Shown: positions 41,701-53,107, counted from the first letter of the stretch. The stretch: 64,000 nt of DNA from Halocaridina rubra (GCA_037179515.1 JAXCGZ010019183.1:21963-85962); one strand, 5' to 3'. Numbers and translations: made by a program. The notes: generated by a model not told the origin, from the letters alone.

Positions 41701-44152
41701 GCATGACTAGAAGTTAAACTCTGATCTCAAAACACCCGCTGGCTTGAGGGTTTTCTTTCGTCAGCCAAAGTCTAGGTGAAAGAAAACTCCAAACAATATT
41801 CCTCTGCCCTGAAACCTTCACATGGGATCCAAGCTGGTTGCTGCTGGATGGGACATGCATGATGGCCACTACTTTTCATTACCACCCGTGTTCCCCTTGA
41901 TGTTGAAAAAGTCTACTAAATGGGCGGAATGGGGGATATGGCTTTTGTATATATATATTTTAGTAGTGAGGATTATTGTCACATTTTTATGTAACTCTTC
42001 AATGTATTTCTCTTTTGTATCTCGTAATGATCCTAAGAAGTTATGTGCACAGTACTTTGTAATTGTTGTGATTGAAATACTTTAATAATTCATCTTCTTT
42101 TCCCTCCAGCAATGAAACCACAAGTCCAGGCTACCCAATGAGTGAGTTTGTGAAAGCTCTTGCTAGCAACAGACTTACTTATGAGGCTAGGGAAGTCGCC
42201 TGTCATGCCATAGAAATGTACACTGACCGTTTAAAACTTGGAGCGGAAAATCTCAAGGTAAATTGTAATTTTATGTATGGCCTCAACTGTAATTTTTCTC
42301 CGCTGTGTCATGCGACAAAGAATTGTGACTTAGTTAACTATATCTGTTGATATATGTAGTTGTAGTACATATTCTATTTTATATTATTTAAATGTATTAA
42401 AATCATTCTTTTAATACCCGGCACTTCTCATTCATGTTTGTTTAGGTACATTGTTATCGAGCAGCTTTAGAAGAGATAATCATTGCTCACTGGCCTGAAC
42501 ATCGCCATGCAGGGCTAAGGTCTGTTAGTCACGCTCATAAGATGACGTTTGCAGAGTAAGTAATCATTTATCTAATCACACTTAGTAATCTTCAACACAG
42601 TTGAGGGTGTGATAGCGCAGTGGTTAGAGTGCTTGACCTGGAGGTAACAAATCTATGTTCTAACACTGTGGGGTCTTGGGAAAGGGATCCAGCTTTAATT
42701 ACTTAGCCTTAACCTATCTGTGTCTGCCCCCATTCGAATTGGGATTAACAGTGACACATGAAATGGCAAATAACTTAGGTACTGTACTGTACTGACCTTA
42801 TTAACTCACTGATTATACAGTAATTAATTAGTATTTTTATATCCCTTTGTCAGATATGCTGTAGCTGCTGTCAGCCGCGTAGAAAATGTGAAATTAAATG
42901 AAGATGAGCTCACAAGTGAAAAAACAAAAACAAATCTCGATCGATGGATGCAGGTACTTCTCTTCACAAAATTTGTCATACTGATTTGCATAAAGAATAA
43001 CGTTTTAAATAATACTTGGCTGGAATATTTATAATATTATGCCTTATAATTGTTTGCCATGTGATATTCTGCTTTGCAGGTGGTAGTGTATTACTCTTTA
43101 AGGCTCTTGTTGGCACCAGTTGTTGAATCTGTCATTTTATTAGACAGGTTGCTGTATCTTTATGAAAAGGGTATGTATAGTTGTGAGTGTGTTCATACTG
43201 CATACTCTCTTTATATGGGGGGGACCGCAACAGCACAATGGTTAGTGCTTTCGCCTTGGAAAGTGTCAAACCCGTGTTCAAGCCCAAAGCGGGGTATTTT
43301 GGAACGACATCCAGCCTTAATTTCCCAGCTTCAACCTGTCTTGTCCACCCACCCATGAATGGGGGTTAATATTGACACAAAATGGCAAAGAATACTCTGT
43401 TTATATGGCATAGCTCTGATGCCCTTCCTATTCCCATGAGGAACTCCCCACCTTGGCATCTTGGGATGGTCTCAGCAAAAGGCCCTTCAGTACTCCTTTA
43501 TATAACATGATAACTTTGCACACCTAAAACCCGTTATATTGTAGTTGTTCACTAGTACACACTTCTTTCCCTCCTCCCTCCAACTAACATTAAATTACTT
43601 CCAACCTTTCCTCAGCATCATCATTACTGTAACTTTTTAATATGTCATTTTTGACTCCCTGTCAAGTAGGAGTGGACACAGACAAGTTAAAGCTGCAGAA
43701 GTAAGACTAAATGCCCTTCCTAACGTCCCACAGCGGGTGTGAACTTGGGTCTGTCACCTCTCGAGTCATTTGCTCTAGCCACTATGCTACCATGGTCTTC
43801 ATCATTATCTTCTACCCGACTAAAATGTCATAAAAAGCTTAATTTGCCTTAGCATTCTCCCTATACATTTATTTCACTCTGGTACTTAGTGTTAATGCTA
43901 TATGTTGACTTTCTTAGTGTAATCAATGTGTATGCAATTCATCCTTATCTCAGATTTACATTATGAAGGTAAATTGTTATATTTTTGCAAAAATGGAATT
44001 AATGACAATATTTTAAATTTTTGCTAGTGCTGATTTCTCATTCATTAATCTGCTTTTCAGATGTGGAAGGTGTTCTCCTTCCAGTATTTGATCCTCTGCT
44101 TTCACCAAGAAATCATGTATTAATTGCAGTTAAGCAGAGAAATACATTATGA
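35742..44152 (+). CDS. METTL25B: METTL25B/RRNAD1-type methyltransferase-like protein, eleven exons
   Basis: The METTL25 family carries a Rossmann-fold SAM-binding domain; substrates are not firmly known to me. ATG is at 35,789 with an in-frame TGA just upstream. Exons: 35742-35902, 36425-36537, 37108-37493, 38107-38341, 39040-39181, 41023-41195, 42110-42257, 42446-42555, 42854-42953, 43080-43170, 44061-44152 (TGA). The product is about 567 aa. N-terminal LDIYRSLLDTYVLDFFTEDLW and ERVWPLSLLAL match METTL25B. PKKQHEIARL then DVGSGQGHLSRF (SAM motif I, about residue 249), GLHTCGNL, SVGCCYMKL, HCYRAALEEII, LLDRLLYLYEK and LSPRNHVLIAVK follow in family order. Exon 3 encodes an acidic, Ser-rich insert of about 90 residues that makes it longer than the human protein (about 475 aa). 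The donor after exon 6 (TG/GTCGGT) is weak but is the only one that keeps frame. The last exon is duplicated at 49,438. Confidence 0.92.
36865..37035 (+). repeat. SINE family I
   Basis: ACAACAGTAGCGTGATGGTTAGAG head; tail AATGGGGATTAATAGTTACACAT. Confidence 0.82.
37875..38005. repeat. Dispersed repeat (GGAATCCCCTCCTCTGTA family)
   Basis: Inverted relative of the blocks near 2,110 and 21,697. Confidence 0.4.
38107..38341 (+). CDS. METTL25B: METTL25B exon 4 (SAM motif I)
   Basis: The acceptor CATCTTTTTCAG at 38,106 is required for frame; the AG at about 38,079 would shift it. It encodes PKKQHEIARL and DVGSGQGHLSRFLAYG. Confidence 0.88.
38735..38985. repeat. Degenerate tandem repeat (TTTACACAAATTAGAAAA)
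   Basis: About four units of roughly 60 bp in METTL25B intron 4. Confidence 0.5.
39272..39440 (+). repeat. SINE family I
   Basis: GGGGACTGCAGTAGTGCAGTG head, GTCTGTGTCCACCCCCATAAT near the end. Confidence 0.82.
40044..40460 (+). other. Unexplained open frame of about 130 codons inside METTL25B intron 5
   Basis: The frame is open from after a TGA at 40,044 to a TGA at 40,458, without microsatellite content, and includes VFFQPAYIHSTTAPKKG and a hydrophobic YVLLMVYVVVYAVAHD. It is not needed by METTL25B, whose flanking exons join in frame. I do not recognise it; it could be a processed pseudogene or mobile-element piece, or chance. Confidence 0.35.
40862..40970 (+). repeat. SINE family I, internally deleted
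   Basis: GAGACTGCGGTAGTGCAGTGG head joined directly to the tail half. Confidence 0.75.
42602..42772 (+). repeat. SINE family I
   Basis: GTGATAGCGCAGTGGTTAGAG head, tail GGGATTAACAGTGACACATG. Confidence 0.85.
43215..43390 (+). repeat. SINE family I
   Basis: GGGGGACCGCAACAGCACAATGG head, GTGTTCAAGCCC box B. Confidence 0.82.
43650..43797 (-). repeat. SINE family I, antisense, holds the duplication junction
   Basis: Complete inverted element; the tandem duplication begins inside it near 43,708. Confidence 0.82.
44061..44152 (+). CDS. METTL25B: METTL25B terminal exon, original copy
   Basis: 92 nt after acceptor TCTGCTTTTCAG. The preceding exon leaves a G, giving DVEGVLLPVFDPLLSPRNHV and the stop at 44,150. 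Confidence 0.88.
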
Positions 44153-44311
44153 CATCTAGATATTCTTGTTTTTAATGACACATATTTATTGATAGGTTCT
44201 ATGTGTGATTTACAATATGATCTCATTTTTTATATAACAAAAACTAGTTTTTTTTTATTTTAATACCTCTGTACATTCCGCTCTCATATGAGTTGTGCAA
44301 CGTAACTGTTT

Positions 44312-44455
44312 TCTGTCGTTTTACATGTCACCGTGGACATGGATAGTCTGCAGTTGTGTAAGTAAGGCTGGATGCCCTTCCAATTGCCCCATGGTGGGAT
44401 CGCACATGAGTTACTTCCCAAGTCGAGTGCTCTAACGACTGTGCTACAGCAGAAT
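44312..44455 (-). repeat. SINE family I, antisense
   Basis: Inverted complete copy, GGATGCCCTTCCAATTGCCC body. Confidence 0.8.
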
Positions 44456-44694
44456 TAACTAAAATGGAGAGCTGCCAATTTATCTCTTTAGTAAATTGTT
44501 TCCTTGTCATAAAACATATGTTGGAAAAGGCAAACCTTACAAGGTTTTTTGAAGTTTTGTTACCACATATATTTGTGACCATTGTGCTGGCTTGAAGAGA
44601 TATGACATTTCTTTAAAATTTAAATTATCAAAAAGATATACTGTATATTCATTTAAAGTTTAAATGAATGTACAGTATATCTTTTTGTTTTGGG

Positions 44695-44860
44695 GGGCCG
44701 CTGAAGCTCAGTGGTACAGTGTGCAAATCAGGAAATTATTGATGTGTGTTTTATCCCACCCCAAGGTGTTAGGAAGAGCGTCTTGCCTTAATTACCCAGC
44801 TCCAAAACGTCTTCGTCCAGCCCCATTCATATGAGGAGGAATTGTGACATGTAAAATGGT
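44695..44860 (+). repeat. SINE family I
   Basis: GGGGCCGCTGAAGCTCAGTGG head, diverged body (GAGCGTCTTGCC). Confidence 0.8.
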
Positions 44861-45394
44861 GCATGTTATTTTCATTTCTCTTGAAACAAATTTTGTAATA
44901 CCTTGGTACTTACTTGCAGACCTATGTACACTGTGTTTATCAAGAGAAAAACACATATTTAAAATGGTAATAGATTTGGATAATGTACTGTTTGAGCCTC
45001 ATCAAGAAGGCAAATTCTCTTCATTACTGTTCTCTCTAATAATTATATGTTTACCATTTCAGTTGGATATGTAGTAGTGGTGTTTTGAGACCATATTTCT
45101 CTTATTCTGTTCCCTTTTGGCAAAAATTCAACAATATTCTTGAATACTTTTTAAAATTATGTGCAGTGTATTATTGGTTGTTCAAATGTTGCACTCTTGA
45201 ATCGTTATAAAATAACCATACTCACTCTTTGTTTTCAATGTTACGCCAAAACCGACAAAGCTACTAGGGTGACGCAACTGTATCTAAAAACACATTCGTA
45301 CTCCTAGGGTGGATTTTTTATTTATTTATTTTTTTTTACCATGACTGAAGTTTCCAAGTAGCTGCCTCTTGCAATGTTATTTGCCTTCAAGTGT

Positions 45395-45540
45395 CGCTTT
45401 TAATCACCGTTATGGGTGTGGACAGAATGGAGTTGGGGAAATGAGTCTGGATGCCCTTCTTAACACCCCACGGTGGGCTCGATCATTGGCCTATCATCTC
45501 CTGAGTTGAGTGCTCTATCAATCAAGCTACCGCAGTCCCA
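45395..45540 (-). repeat. SINE family I, antisense
   Basis: Inverted complete copy ending in CAAGCTACCGCAGTCCC. Confidence 0.82.
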
Positions 45541-45775
45541 ATATTGTTAAAAAAAAAATAGATAAACAAACAGGGAAACTAACTGTGATATCAGACTTCC
45601 GGTGAAGAAGATAAAGTAGATGATAGTTGCGAATTAATTTTATTTTGGTTTCAGTTGAAGTTAACAAAATAATACTAGGTATTAGAACAATGCTGACAAC
45701 ACGCCGGCATGATCAGCATTCCTACCCATTTTACTGCTTGTCATTTTAATGTTATTTACCAGATGTTCATATATG

Positions 45776-45930
45776 GGGACTGCTGTAGCATAGTAGTTAG
45801 AATACTCGACTCAGGAGGTGACGGACCTGAGACTGAGTTTACTTCGGCCATTTAGAAGCCCATCCACCCTAAATTCCCCGGCTCCCATCTGTGTTCACCC
45901 CAATGATGAGGTGTAATTGCCACAAAATCT
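45776..45930 (+). repeat. SINE family I
   Basis: GGGGACTGCTGTAGCATAGTAG head, GACTCAGGAGGTGACGGACC. Confidence 0.82.
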
Positions 45931-46442
45931 GGAAAAAAATTTCATTTATAAACAGTCAGATAAATGGGTGCATTCTTTATTAGGCATTTGTGTTTGGGGG
46001 GAAATTTTTACTGTATTGGTACTATGGTCTGTTAACAATAACCTGACTTAGGAATCACACTTTTAACCTAGTACAATAAAGCATTCATGCATTTGTCGGT
46101 TTAAACACACTCTAGTGGATGTATTTATAATTTGGTTGCAATATGTATTGTTACTACATGCAGACACTCCATATTAAGGGGGGAGGCTGAGTCAATGCAT
46201 GCAAACTCTAACAAGAAGCCATTTCACCCAAATCACCCATTATAGCTGTTTGGAGATTAAGGGTCATCACAATTCCTCCTCCCTTCACACAACATGGGGT
46301 TGGCCACATGAAAAGTGGGCAAGGATCGTCTCCCATGAGGCCCAACAGTCGTTGCTGGTTTACTCCCAGAGTTTTTTCTCATGACAACCTCCCCAGACTA
46401 ACCCTCTCTAGATTACTAGATAGTAATAAATAATAATACAAA

Positions 46443-46590
46443 TCATTGCGGTATTACAGTGGTTAGAGCACTGAACTCCGGAAGTGACAAATCCATGTTC
46501 GAACCTACCGCGGGGTATTATGAAGGACATCCAACCTTAATCACCCAGCCCCATTCAAATGGGGACTAATTGTAACATTTCACTAAAACC
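46443..46590 (+). repeat. SINE family I
   Basis: TTGCGGTATTACAGTGGTTAGAG head, GTTCGAACCTACCGCGGGG. Confidence 0.85.
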
Positions 46591-46904
46591 TGCTACCGAG
46601 TTGACAGGGCCTACAAAAAAGGTCTGAATTTGTGAGGATAAAAATAGTGAAAGGATGCGATGATAAAAATATTATTAACACTTAGATCGCTTTCTTAACG
46701 TTTTAAACAGCCACGGTTCTATTATACTGAGCAATTTAAAAGTATTGACTATAGTTTATGAAGCTTTTATCATCAATAAAATACCATGTAAATTACGTCA
46801 GTGACGAAAATTCACGTGCTCGGCATATTCTTTTCTTAAGCTTGAAGAGACTTATCATACCGCTTGTTGTGTTGGGACAGTACGGTAGTTTACGAGAGAG
46901 TTTC

Positions 46905-47145
46905 TGAAATTTTCTGAAATTATTATGCGAAAGAATAGTTCATAAATTATCATACGAAAGGGTAGTTCATAAATTATCATACGCAAGGGTAGTTCAGAAA
47001 TAAAAAAAATAAAAAAAAAATTCATAAATCATCATACGAAAGAGTAGTACATGAATTATCATACGAAATAGTTCATAAATTATCATACGAAAGAATAGTT
47101 CATAAATTATCATACACAAGAATAACTCACAAATTATCATCTTTG
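46905..47145. repeat. Minisatellite, unit about 27 bp (AATTATCATACGAAAGAATAG)
   Basis: About eight units containing TTCATAAATTATCATACGAAA; copied at 52,245-52,480. Confidence 0.88.
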
Positions 47146-47279
47146 TTGTTGAGATGGGACGAAACGGTAGTTTACTTATAGTGAGTTTCCGGTGACGGTA
47201 GAATTAAGTAGTTTTGGTCTTCCTTCAGTCCACGCGCTTTTTTTCTCATAGCCAGTGCTGAACAGGAAGTCAAAGCACG

Positions 47280-47495
47280 CGGATGTATCGTTGGATAGTA
47301 TCGTTTTAGTCGCGTATCGTGGAAATATGTGATTTCAACGTGCGGTACATGTGGATTAATATACTCTTGATATCGTTACAGAAGTGCTTAAAAGACGTCA
47401 AAACACGTGGATGTATCGTTTCAGTGACGTATCGTGGAAATAAGTGACATTAACGTGCGATACACGTGGATTAAGATACTCTGATATCGTTAGTG
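47280..47495. repeat. Two-copy repeat of about 120 bp with GTATCGTGGAAATA
   Basis: CACGNGGATGTATCGTT, CGTATCGTGGAAATA and ACGTGCGRTACANGTGGATTAA occur twice in order; the pair is copied at 52,615-52,830. Confidence 0.8.
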
Positions 47496-47588
47496 TATCG
47501 GTTGACCAGTGTTTTTTTTCGCGGCTAGTTCAATTAGTGATGGTTCAGAGACTTCGTGTATATAGTGTAAGTTTCTGCTAATATTTTA

Positions 47589-47747
47589 GATCAAGTAAAA
47601 ATAAAGACTCCCAGTACAGGAATAATCTTGTAAATTGTTAAATTAGGGTAAACTATGTTGGATTAGGTTAGGTTAATGTCTAACCTAATCTAACTTAACA
47701 ATATGCGGTATTATTTAGTGTATAATGTACTGGGAGTCGTTATCTTG

Positions 47748-47750
<3 letters not shown>
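47589..47750. repeat. Foldback element with GACTCCCAGTAC termini and inner TTAGG motifs
   Basis: Terminal blocks GACTCCCAGTAC (47,606) and GTACTGGGAGTC (47,727) are perfect inverted repeats, extended outward by GATCAAG/CTTGATC. The centre pairs GATTAGGTTAGG with CTAACCTAATC. It abuts an AT microsatellite. No coding capacity. Confidence 0.85.

Positions 47751-47837
<87 letters not shown>
47751..47837. repeat. (AT)n microsatellite
   Basis: Pure AT run; counterpart at 53,107. Confidence 0.97.
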
Positions 47838-47840
<3 letters not shown>

Positions 47841-48459
47841 TTTGTATTTACTTTTACATCCAATTGGTAAAAAAAAAAATGAATTTTTTTACAATGTCAC
47901 ATCCGATGAGTAGAAATATATATATATATAATATATAAAAAAGAATTCAATTATTAATTTGTTACTTAACTGGAGATGGACAAATTAACTAACCTAACCT
48001 AATATAATTTTCAAGGTATTTTTACCTAAATTAGTGTTTTATAGTAAAAATTTGGGTTAATTTATATTCATTCACCAATAGCTAAGTTAAATGCAAGTTG
48101 ATATTTTAAAAAATTGCATTTTTTTCCTAGTTGTTTAAAAATTTTTTTTTTACATATCTTTTGCAAAATTTTGCACGTATAGCCTTTTTTTTTTAATATA
48201 TACCGTACTTTTTTTTTACGATAATTTGCGCCTGTTTTGTATGGTGATTTACATTGGGTCATTGTAATTTTTATTGTTTCCTGGTAAAATAATTTTGCTG
48301 TAAAAATATATATATATTGTGTAAATTTGGTTAGGTAAAAATTTAGCTAGGTAAGACTGATTTGGTTAAAATTTGGCTAGGTAAGACTGAGTTGGTTAAA
48401 ATAGATAACCAAATTTACTCTTTTTATTGTTTTTTGTTGTTGTTATTTACTGTTTTCTG

Positions 48460-48520
48460 TCATTATTAATCCCCATTCGAATGGGGATGGATATAGAGAG
48501 GTTGGAGCTGGGGAATTAAG
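48460..48520 (-). repeat. SINE family I tail fragment
   Basis: ATTAATCCCCATTCGAATGGGGATGG plus GGAGCTGGGGAATTAAG. Confidence 0.7.
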
Positions 48521-49083
48521 TGTACAGTGTGTGGTAAACCATGAATTTTAAGTAGGTTTTCGCTCATTTAATCCGTAAATGAACGAAAAACGAGTGAATA
48601 TTTATAGTAAAATTTACGTTGTTGTCATTGTAAATATCTTTTTAAACAATTTGATTTTTGTGTAAATTTCATTACTTTTACGATTTCACCAAGATTATTA
48701 TCTGTATATGAGGAGAAAAATGAAAGCTCTGAAGCAACAGATTACAGAGAATGCATTACTGCCCTCTTTTTAGTGAATGTATGTGAGAACTAAACTATAA
48801 ATAACTATGAAAACTAAGTAAAAGAAATGGAAATTTCGAAATTTTAACTTTCATTTCTAGTTAAGAAAAAAAAAACAATTTATTAGGTTAGGTTAGATAG
48901 TAAAGTTCACCTCAATTAGGAAACTAGTTGATTTTTTTTTATATAAATATATTCAATTATTTGACATTTTCATCTATATCGCTAGGGGTGTGAAAGTGAA
49001 CAATTAACCGAATTTGTTATAATCTAGCTTAAGCTCCAGACCACCAACTAGTAATGGGGGAAATTACGTTGATTTAGGTAAAG

Positions 49084-49173
49084 CTAAATGCCCTTCCTAA
49101 CGTCCCACAGCGGGTGTGAACTTGGGTCTGTCACCTCTCGAGTCATTTGCTCTAGCCACTATGCTACCATGAT
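49084..49173 (-). repeat. SINE family I remnant at the duplication junction
   Basis: Head half of the element at 43,650-43,797; the tail half is missing because the duplication starts inside the SINE. Confidence 0.8.
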
Positions 49174-49437
49174 CTTCATCATTTTCTTCTACCCGACTAA
49201 AATGTCATAAAAAGCTTAATTTGCCTGAGCATTCTCCCTATACATTTATTTCACTCTGGTCCTTAGTGTTAATGCTATATGTTGACTTTCATAGTGTAAT
49301 CAATGTGTATGCAATTCATCCTTATCTCAGATTAACATTATGAAGGTAAATTGTTATATTTTTGCAAAAATGGAATTAGTGACAATATTTTAAATTTTTG
49401 CTAGTGCTGATTTCTCATTCATTAATCTGCTTTTCAG

Positions 49438-49529
49438 ATGTGGAAGGTGTTCTCCTTCCAGTATTTGATCCTCTGCTTTCACCAAGAAATCATGTATTAA
49501 TTGCAGTGAAGCAGAGAAATACATTATGA
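49438..49529 (+). pseudogene. Duplicated METTL25B terminal exon
   Basis: It has the same TTTTCAG acceptor, reading frame and TGA as 44,061-44,152. The only coding difference is GTT to GTG in a Val codon. It could be spliced as an alternative last exon giving the same protein, or be silent. No promoter or other exon was copied, so it is not a gene on its own. Confidence 0.85.
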
Positions 49530-49689
49530 CATCTAGATATTCTTGTTTTTAATGACACATATTTATTGATAGGTTCTATGTGTGATTTACAATATGATCT
49601 CATTTTTTATATAACAAAAACTAGTTTTTTTTTATTTTAATACCTCTGTACATTCCACTCTCATATGAGTTGTGCAATGTAACTGTTTT

Positions 49690-49832
49690 CTGTCGTTTTA
49701 CATGTCACCGTGGACATGGATAGTCTGCAGTTGTGTAAGTAAGGCTGGATGCCCTTCCAATTGCCCCATGGTGGGATCGCACACGAGTTACTTCCCAAGT
49801 CGAGTGCTCTAACGACTGTGCTACAGCAGAAT
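49690..49832 (-). repeat. SINE family I, antisense (copy 2)
   Basis: Counterpart of 44,312-44,455. Confidence 0.8.
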
Positions 49833-50069
49833 TAACTAAAATGGAGAGCTGCCAATTTATCTCTTTAGTAAATTGTTTTCTTGTCATAAAACATATTTTG
49901 GAAAAGGCAAAACTTTCAAGATTTTTTGAAGTTTTGTTGCCACATATATTTGTGACCATTGTGCTGGCTTGAAGAGATATGACATTACTTTAAAATTTAA
50001 AGTAACGAAAAGATATACTGTATTATTCATTTAAAGTTTAAATGAATGTACAGTATATCTTCTTGTTTT

Positions 50070-50235
50070 GGGGGGCTGCTGAAGCTCAGTGGTACAGTGT
50101 ACGAATCAGGAAATTATTGATATGTGTTTTATCCCACCCCAAGGTGTTAGGAAGAGCGTCTTGCCTTAATTACCCAGCTCCAAAACGTCTTCGTCCAGCC
50201 CCATTCATATGAGGAGGAATTGTGACATGTAAAAT
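50070..50235 (+). repeat. SINE family I (copy 2)
   Basis: Counterpart of 44,695-44,860. Confidence 0.8.
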
Positions 50236-50734
50236 AGTGCATGTTATTTTCATTTCTCTTGAAACAAATTTTGTAATACCTTGGTACTTACTTGCAGACC
50301 TATGTACACAGTGTTTATCAAGAGAAAGACACATATTTAAAATGGTAATAGATTTGGATAGTGTACTGTTCTCTCTAATAATTATATGTTTACCATATCA
50401 GTTGGATGTGTAGTAGTGGTGTTTTGAGACCATATTTCTCTTATTCTGTTCCCTTTTGGCAAAAGTTCAACAATATTCTTGAATACTTTTTTCAATTATA
50501 TGCGGTGTATTATTGGTTGTTCAAATGTTGCACTCTTGAATCGTTATAAAATAACCTTACTCACTCTTTGTTTTCAATGTTACGCCAAAACCGACAAAGC
50601 TACTAGGGTGACGCAACTGTAACTAAAAACACATTCGTACTCCTAGAGTGGATTTTTTTATTTTTTTATTTATTTTTTTTTACCATGACTGAAGTTTCCA
50701 AGTAGCTGCCTCTTACAATGTTATTTGCCTTCAA

Positions 50735-50883
50735 GTGTCGCTTTTAATCACCGTTATGGGTGTGGACAGAATGGAGTTGGGGAAGTGAGTCTGGATGCCC
50801 TTCTTAACACCCCACGGTGGGCTCGATCATTGGACTATCATCTCCTGAGTTGAGGGCTCTATCAAGAAAGCTACCGCAGTTCC
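50735..50883 (-). repeat. SINE family I, antisense (copy 2)
   Basis: Counterpart of 45,395-45,540. Confidence 0.8.
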
Positions 50884-51109
50884 AGTATTGTTAAAAAAAA
50901 AAAAAAAAAAAAAAAACAGGGAAACTAACTGTGATATCAGACTTCCGGTGAAGGAGATGGAAGTTGCAAATTAGTTTTATTTTGGTTTCAGTTGAAGTTA
51001 ACAAAATAACACTAGGTATTAGAATAATGCTGACATCACGCTGGCATGATCAGCATTCCTACCCATTTTACTGCTTGTCATTTTAATGTTATTTACCAGA
51101 TGTTCATAT

Positions 51110-51265
51110 ATGGGGACTGCTGTAGCATGGTTAGAATACTCGACTCGGGAGGTGACGGACCTGAGATTGAGTTTACTTTGGGCATTTAGAAGCCAATCCA
51201 CCCTAAATTCCCCGGCTCCAATCTGTGTTCACCCCAATGATGAGGTGTAATTGTGACACAAAATA
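51110..51265 (+). repeat. SINE family I (copy 2)
   Basis: Counterpart of 45,776-45,930, with three bases lost in the head. Confidence 0.8.
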
Positions 51266-51775
51266 CGGAAAAAAAAATTCATTTATAAACAGTCGGATAA
51301 ATGGGTGCGTTCTTTATTAGTCATTTGTGTTTGGGGGAAATTTTTACTGTATTGGTACTATGGTCTGTTAACAATAACCTGACTTAGGAATCACACTTTT
51401 AACCTAGTACAATGAAGCATTCATGCATTTGTCGGTTTAAACACACACTAGTGGATGTATTTACAATTTGGTTGCAATATGTATTGTTACTACATGCATA
51501 CACTCCATATTAAGGGGGGAGGCTGAGTCAATGCATACAAACTAACAAGAAGCCATTTCACCCAAATCACCCATTATAGCTGTTTGGAGATTAAGGGTCA
51601 TCACAATTCCTCCTCCCTTCACACAACATGGGGTTGGCCACATGAAAGGTGGGCAAGGATCGTCTCCCATGAGGCCCAACAGTCGTTGCTGGTTTACTCC
51701 CAGAGTTTTTTCTCATGACAACCTCCCCAGACTAACCCTCTCTAGATTACTAGATAGTAATAAATAATAATACAA

Positions 51776-51920
51776 ATCATTGCGGTATTACAGTGGTTAG
51801 AGCACTGAACTCCGGAAGTGACAAATCCATGTTCGAACCTACCGCGGGGTATTATGAAGGACATCCAACCTTAATCACCCAGCCCCATTCAAATGGGGAC
51901 TAATTGTAACATTTCACTAA
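51776..51920 (+). repeat. SINE family I (copy 2)
   Basis: Counterpart of 46,443-46,590. Confidence 0.82.
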
Positions 51921-52244
51921 AACCTGATACCGAGTTGACAGGGCCTACAAAAAAGGTCTGAATTTGTGAGGATAAAAATATCAGTGAAAGGATGCGATGA
52001 TAAAAATATTATTAACACTTAGATCGCTTTCTTAACGTTTTAAACAGCCACGGTTCTATTATACTGAGCAATTTAAAAGTATTAACTATAGTTTATGGAG
52101 CTTTTATCATCAATAAAATACCATGTAAATTACGTCAGTGACGAAAATTCACGTGCTCGGCATATTCTTTTCTTAAGCTTGAAGAGACTTATCATACCGC
52201 TTGTTGTGATGGGACAGTACGGTAGTTTACGAGAGTATTTCTGA

Positions 52245-52480
52245 AATTTTCTGAAATTATTATGCGAAAGAATAGTTCATAAATTATCATACGAAAGGGT
52301 AGTTCATAGATTATCATACACAAGGGAAGTTCAGAAATAAAATCATAAAAAAAATAATTCATAAATCATCATACGAAAGAGTAGTACATGAATTATCATA
52401 CGAAATAGTTCATAAATTATCATACGAAAGAATAGTTCATAAATTATCATACACAAGAATAACTCACAAATTATCATCTT
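52245..52480. repeat. Minisatellite, unit about 27 bp (copy 2)
   Basis: Counterpart of 46,905-47,145. Confidence 0.85.
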
Positions 52481-52614
52481 TGTTGTTGAGATGGGACGAA
52501 ACGGTAGTTTACTTATAGTGAGTTTCCGGTGACGGTAGAATTAAGTAGTTTTGGTCTTCCTTCAGTCCACGCGCTTTTTTTCTCATAGCCAGTGCTGAAC
52601 AGGAAGTCAAAGCA

Positions 52615-52830
52615 TGCGGATGTATCGTTGGATAGTATCGTTTTAGTCGCGTATCGTGGAAATATGTGATTTCAACGTGCGGTACATGTGGATTAATATA
52701 CTCTTGATATCGTTATAGAAGAGCTTAAAAGACGTCAAAACACGTGGATGTATCGTTTCAGTGACGTATCGTGGAAATAAGTGACATTAACGTGCGATAC
52801 ACGTGGATTAACATACTCTGATATCGTTTT
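52615..52830. repeat. Two-copy GTATCGTGGAAATA repeat (copy 2)
   Basis: Counterpart of 47,280-47,495. Confidence 0.78.
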
Positions 52831-52945
52831 ATATTTACGTAATTGTGTAGTGTATCGGTTGACCAGTGTTTTTTTTCGCGGCTAGTTCAATTAGTGATGG
52901 TTCAGAGACTTCGTGTATATAGTGTAAGTTTCTGCTAATATTTTG

Positions 52946-53104
52946 GATCAGGTAAAGATGAATACTCCCAGTACAGTAATCATCTTGTAGATTGTTAAAT
53001 TAGGGTAAATTATGTTGGATTAGGTTAGGTTAATGTCTAACCTAATCTAACTTAACAATATACGGTATTATTTAATGGATAATGTACTGGGAGTCGTTAT
53101 CTTG

Positions 53105-53107
<3 letters not shown>
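52946..53107. repeat. Copy 2 of the TTAGG foldback element
   Basis: Counterpart of 47,589-47,750 with minor changes; the left terminus has mutated to TACTCCCAGTAC. Confidence 0.82.

Larger units (their letters stand above)
43708..49083. repeat. Tandem segmental duplication, copy 1 (about 5.4 kb)
   Basis: The whole segment is repeated at 49,084-54,505 with a start offset of 5,377 bp and only a few percent of differences by eye. It includes the METTL25B last exon, five near-complete SINEs plus fragments, a minisatellite array, a palindrome and an AT microsatellite. Confidence 0.95.

Noticed and set aside
46905..47145. CRISPR-like array
   Set aside because: Units are contiguous without unique spacers, and the window is clearly eukaryotic.
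47540..47570. MVQRLRVYS followed by a GTAAG donor, like the start of ribosomal protein L34
   Set aside because: Only five residues agree and no following L34 exon was found in either duplicate copy.
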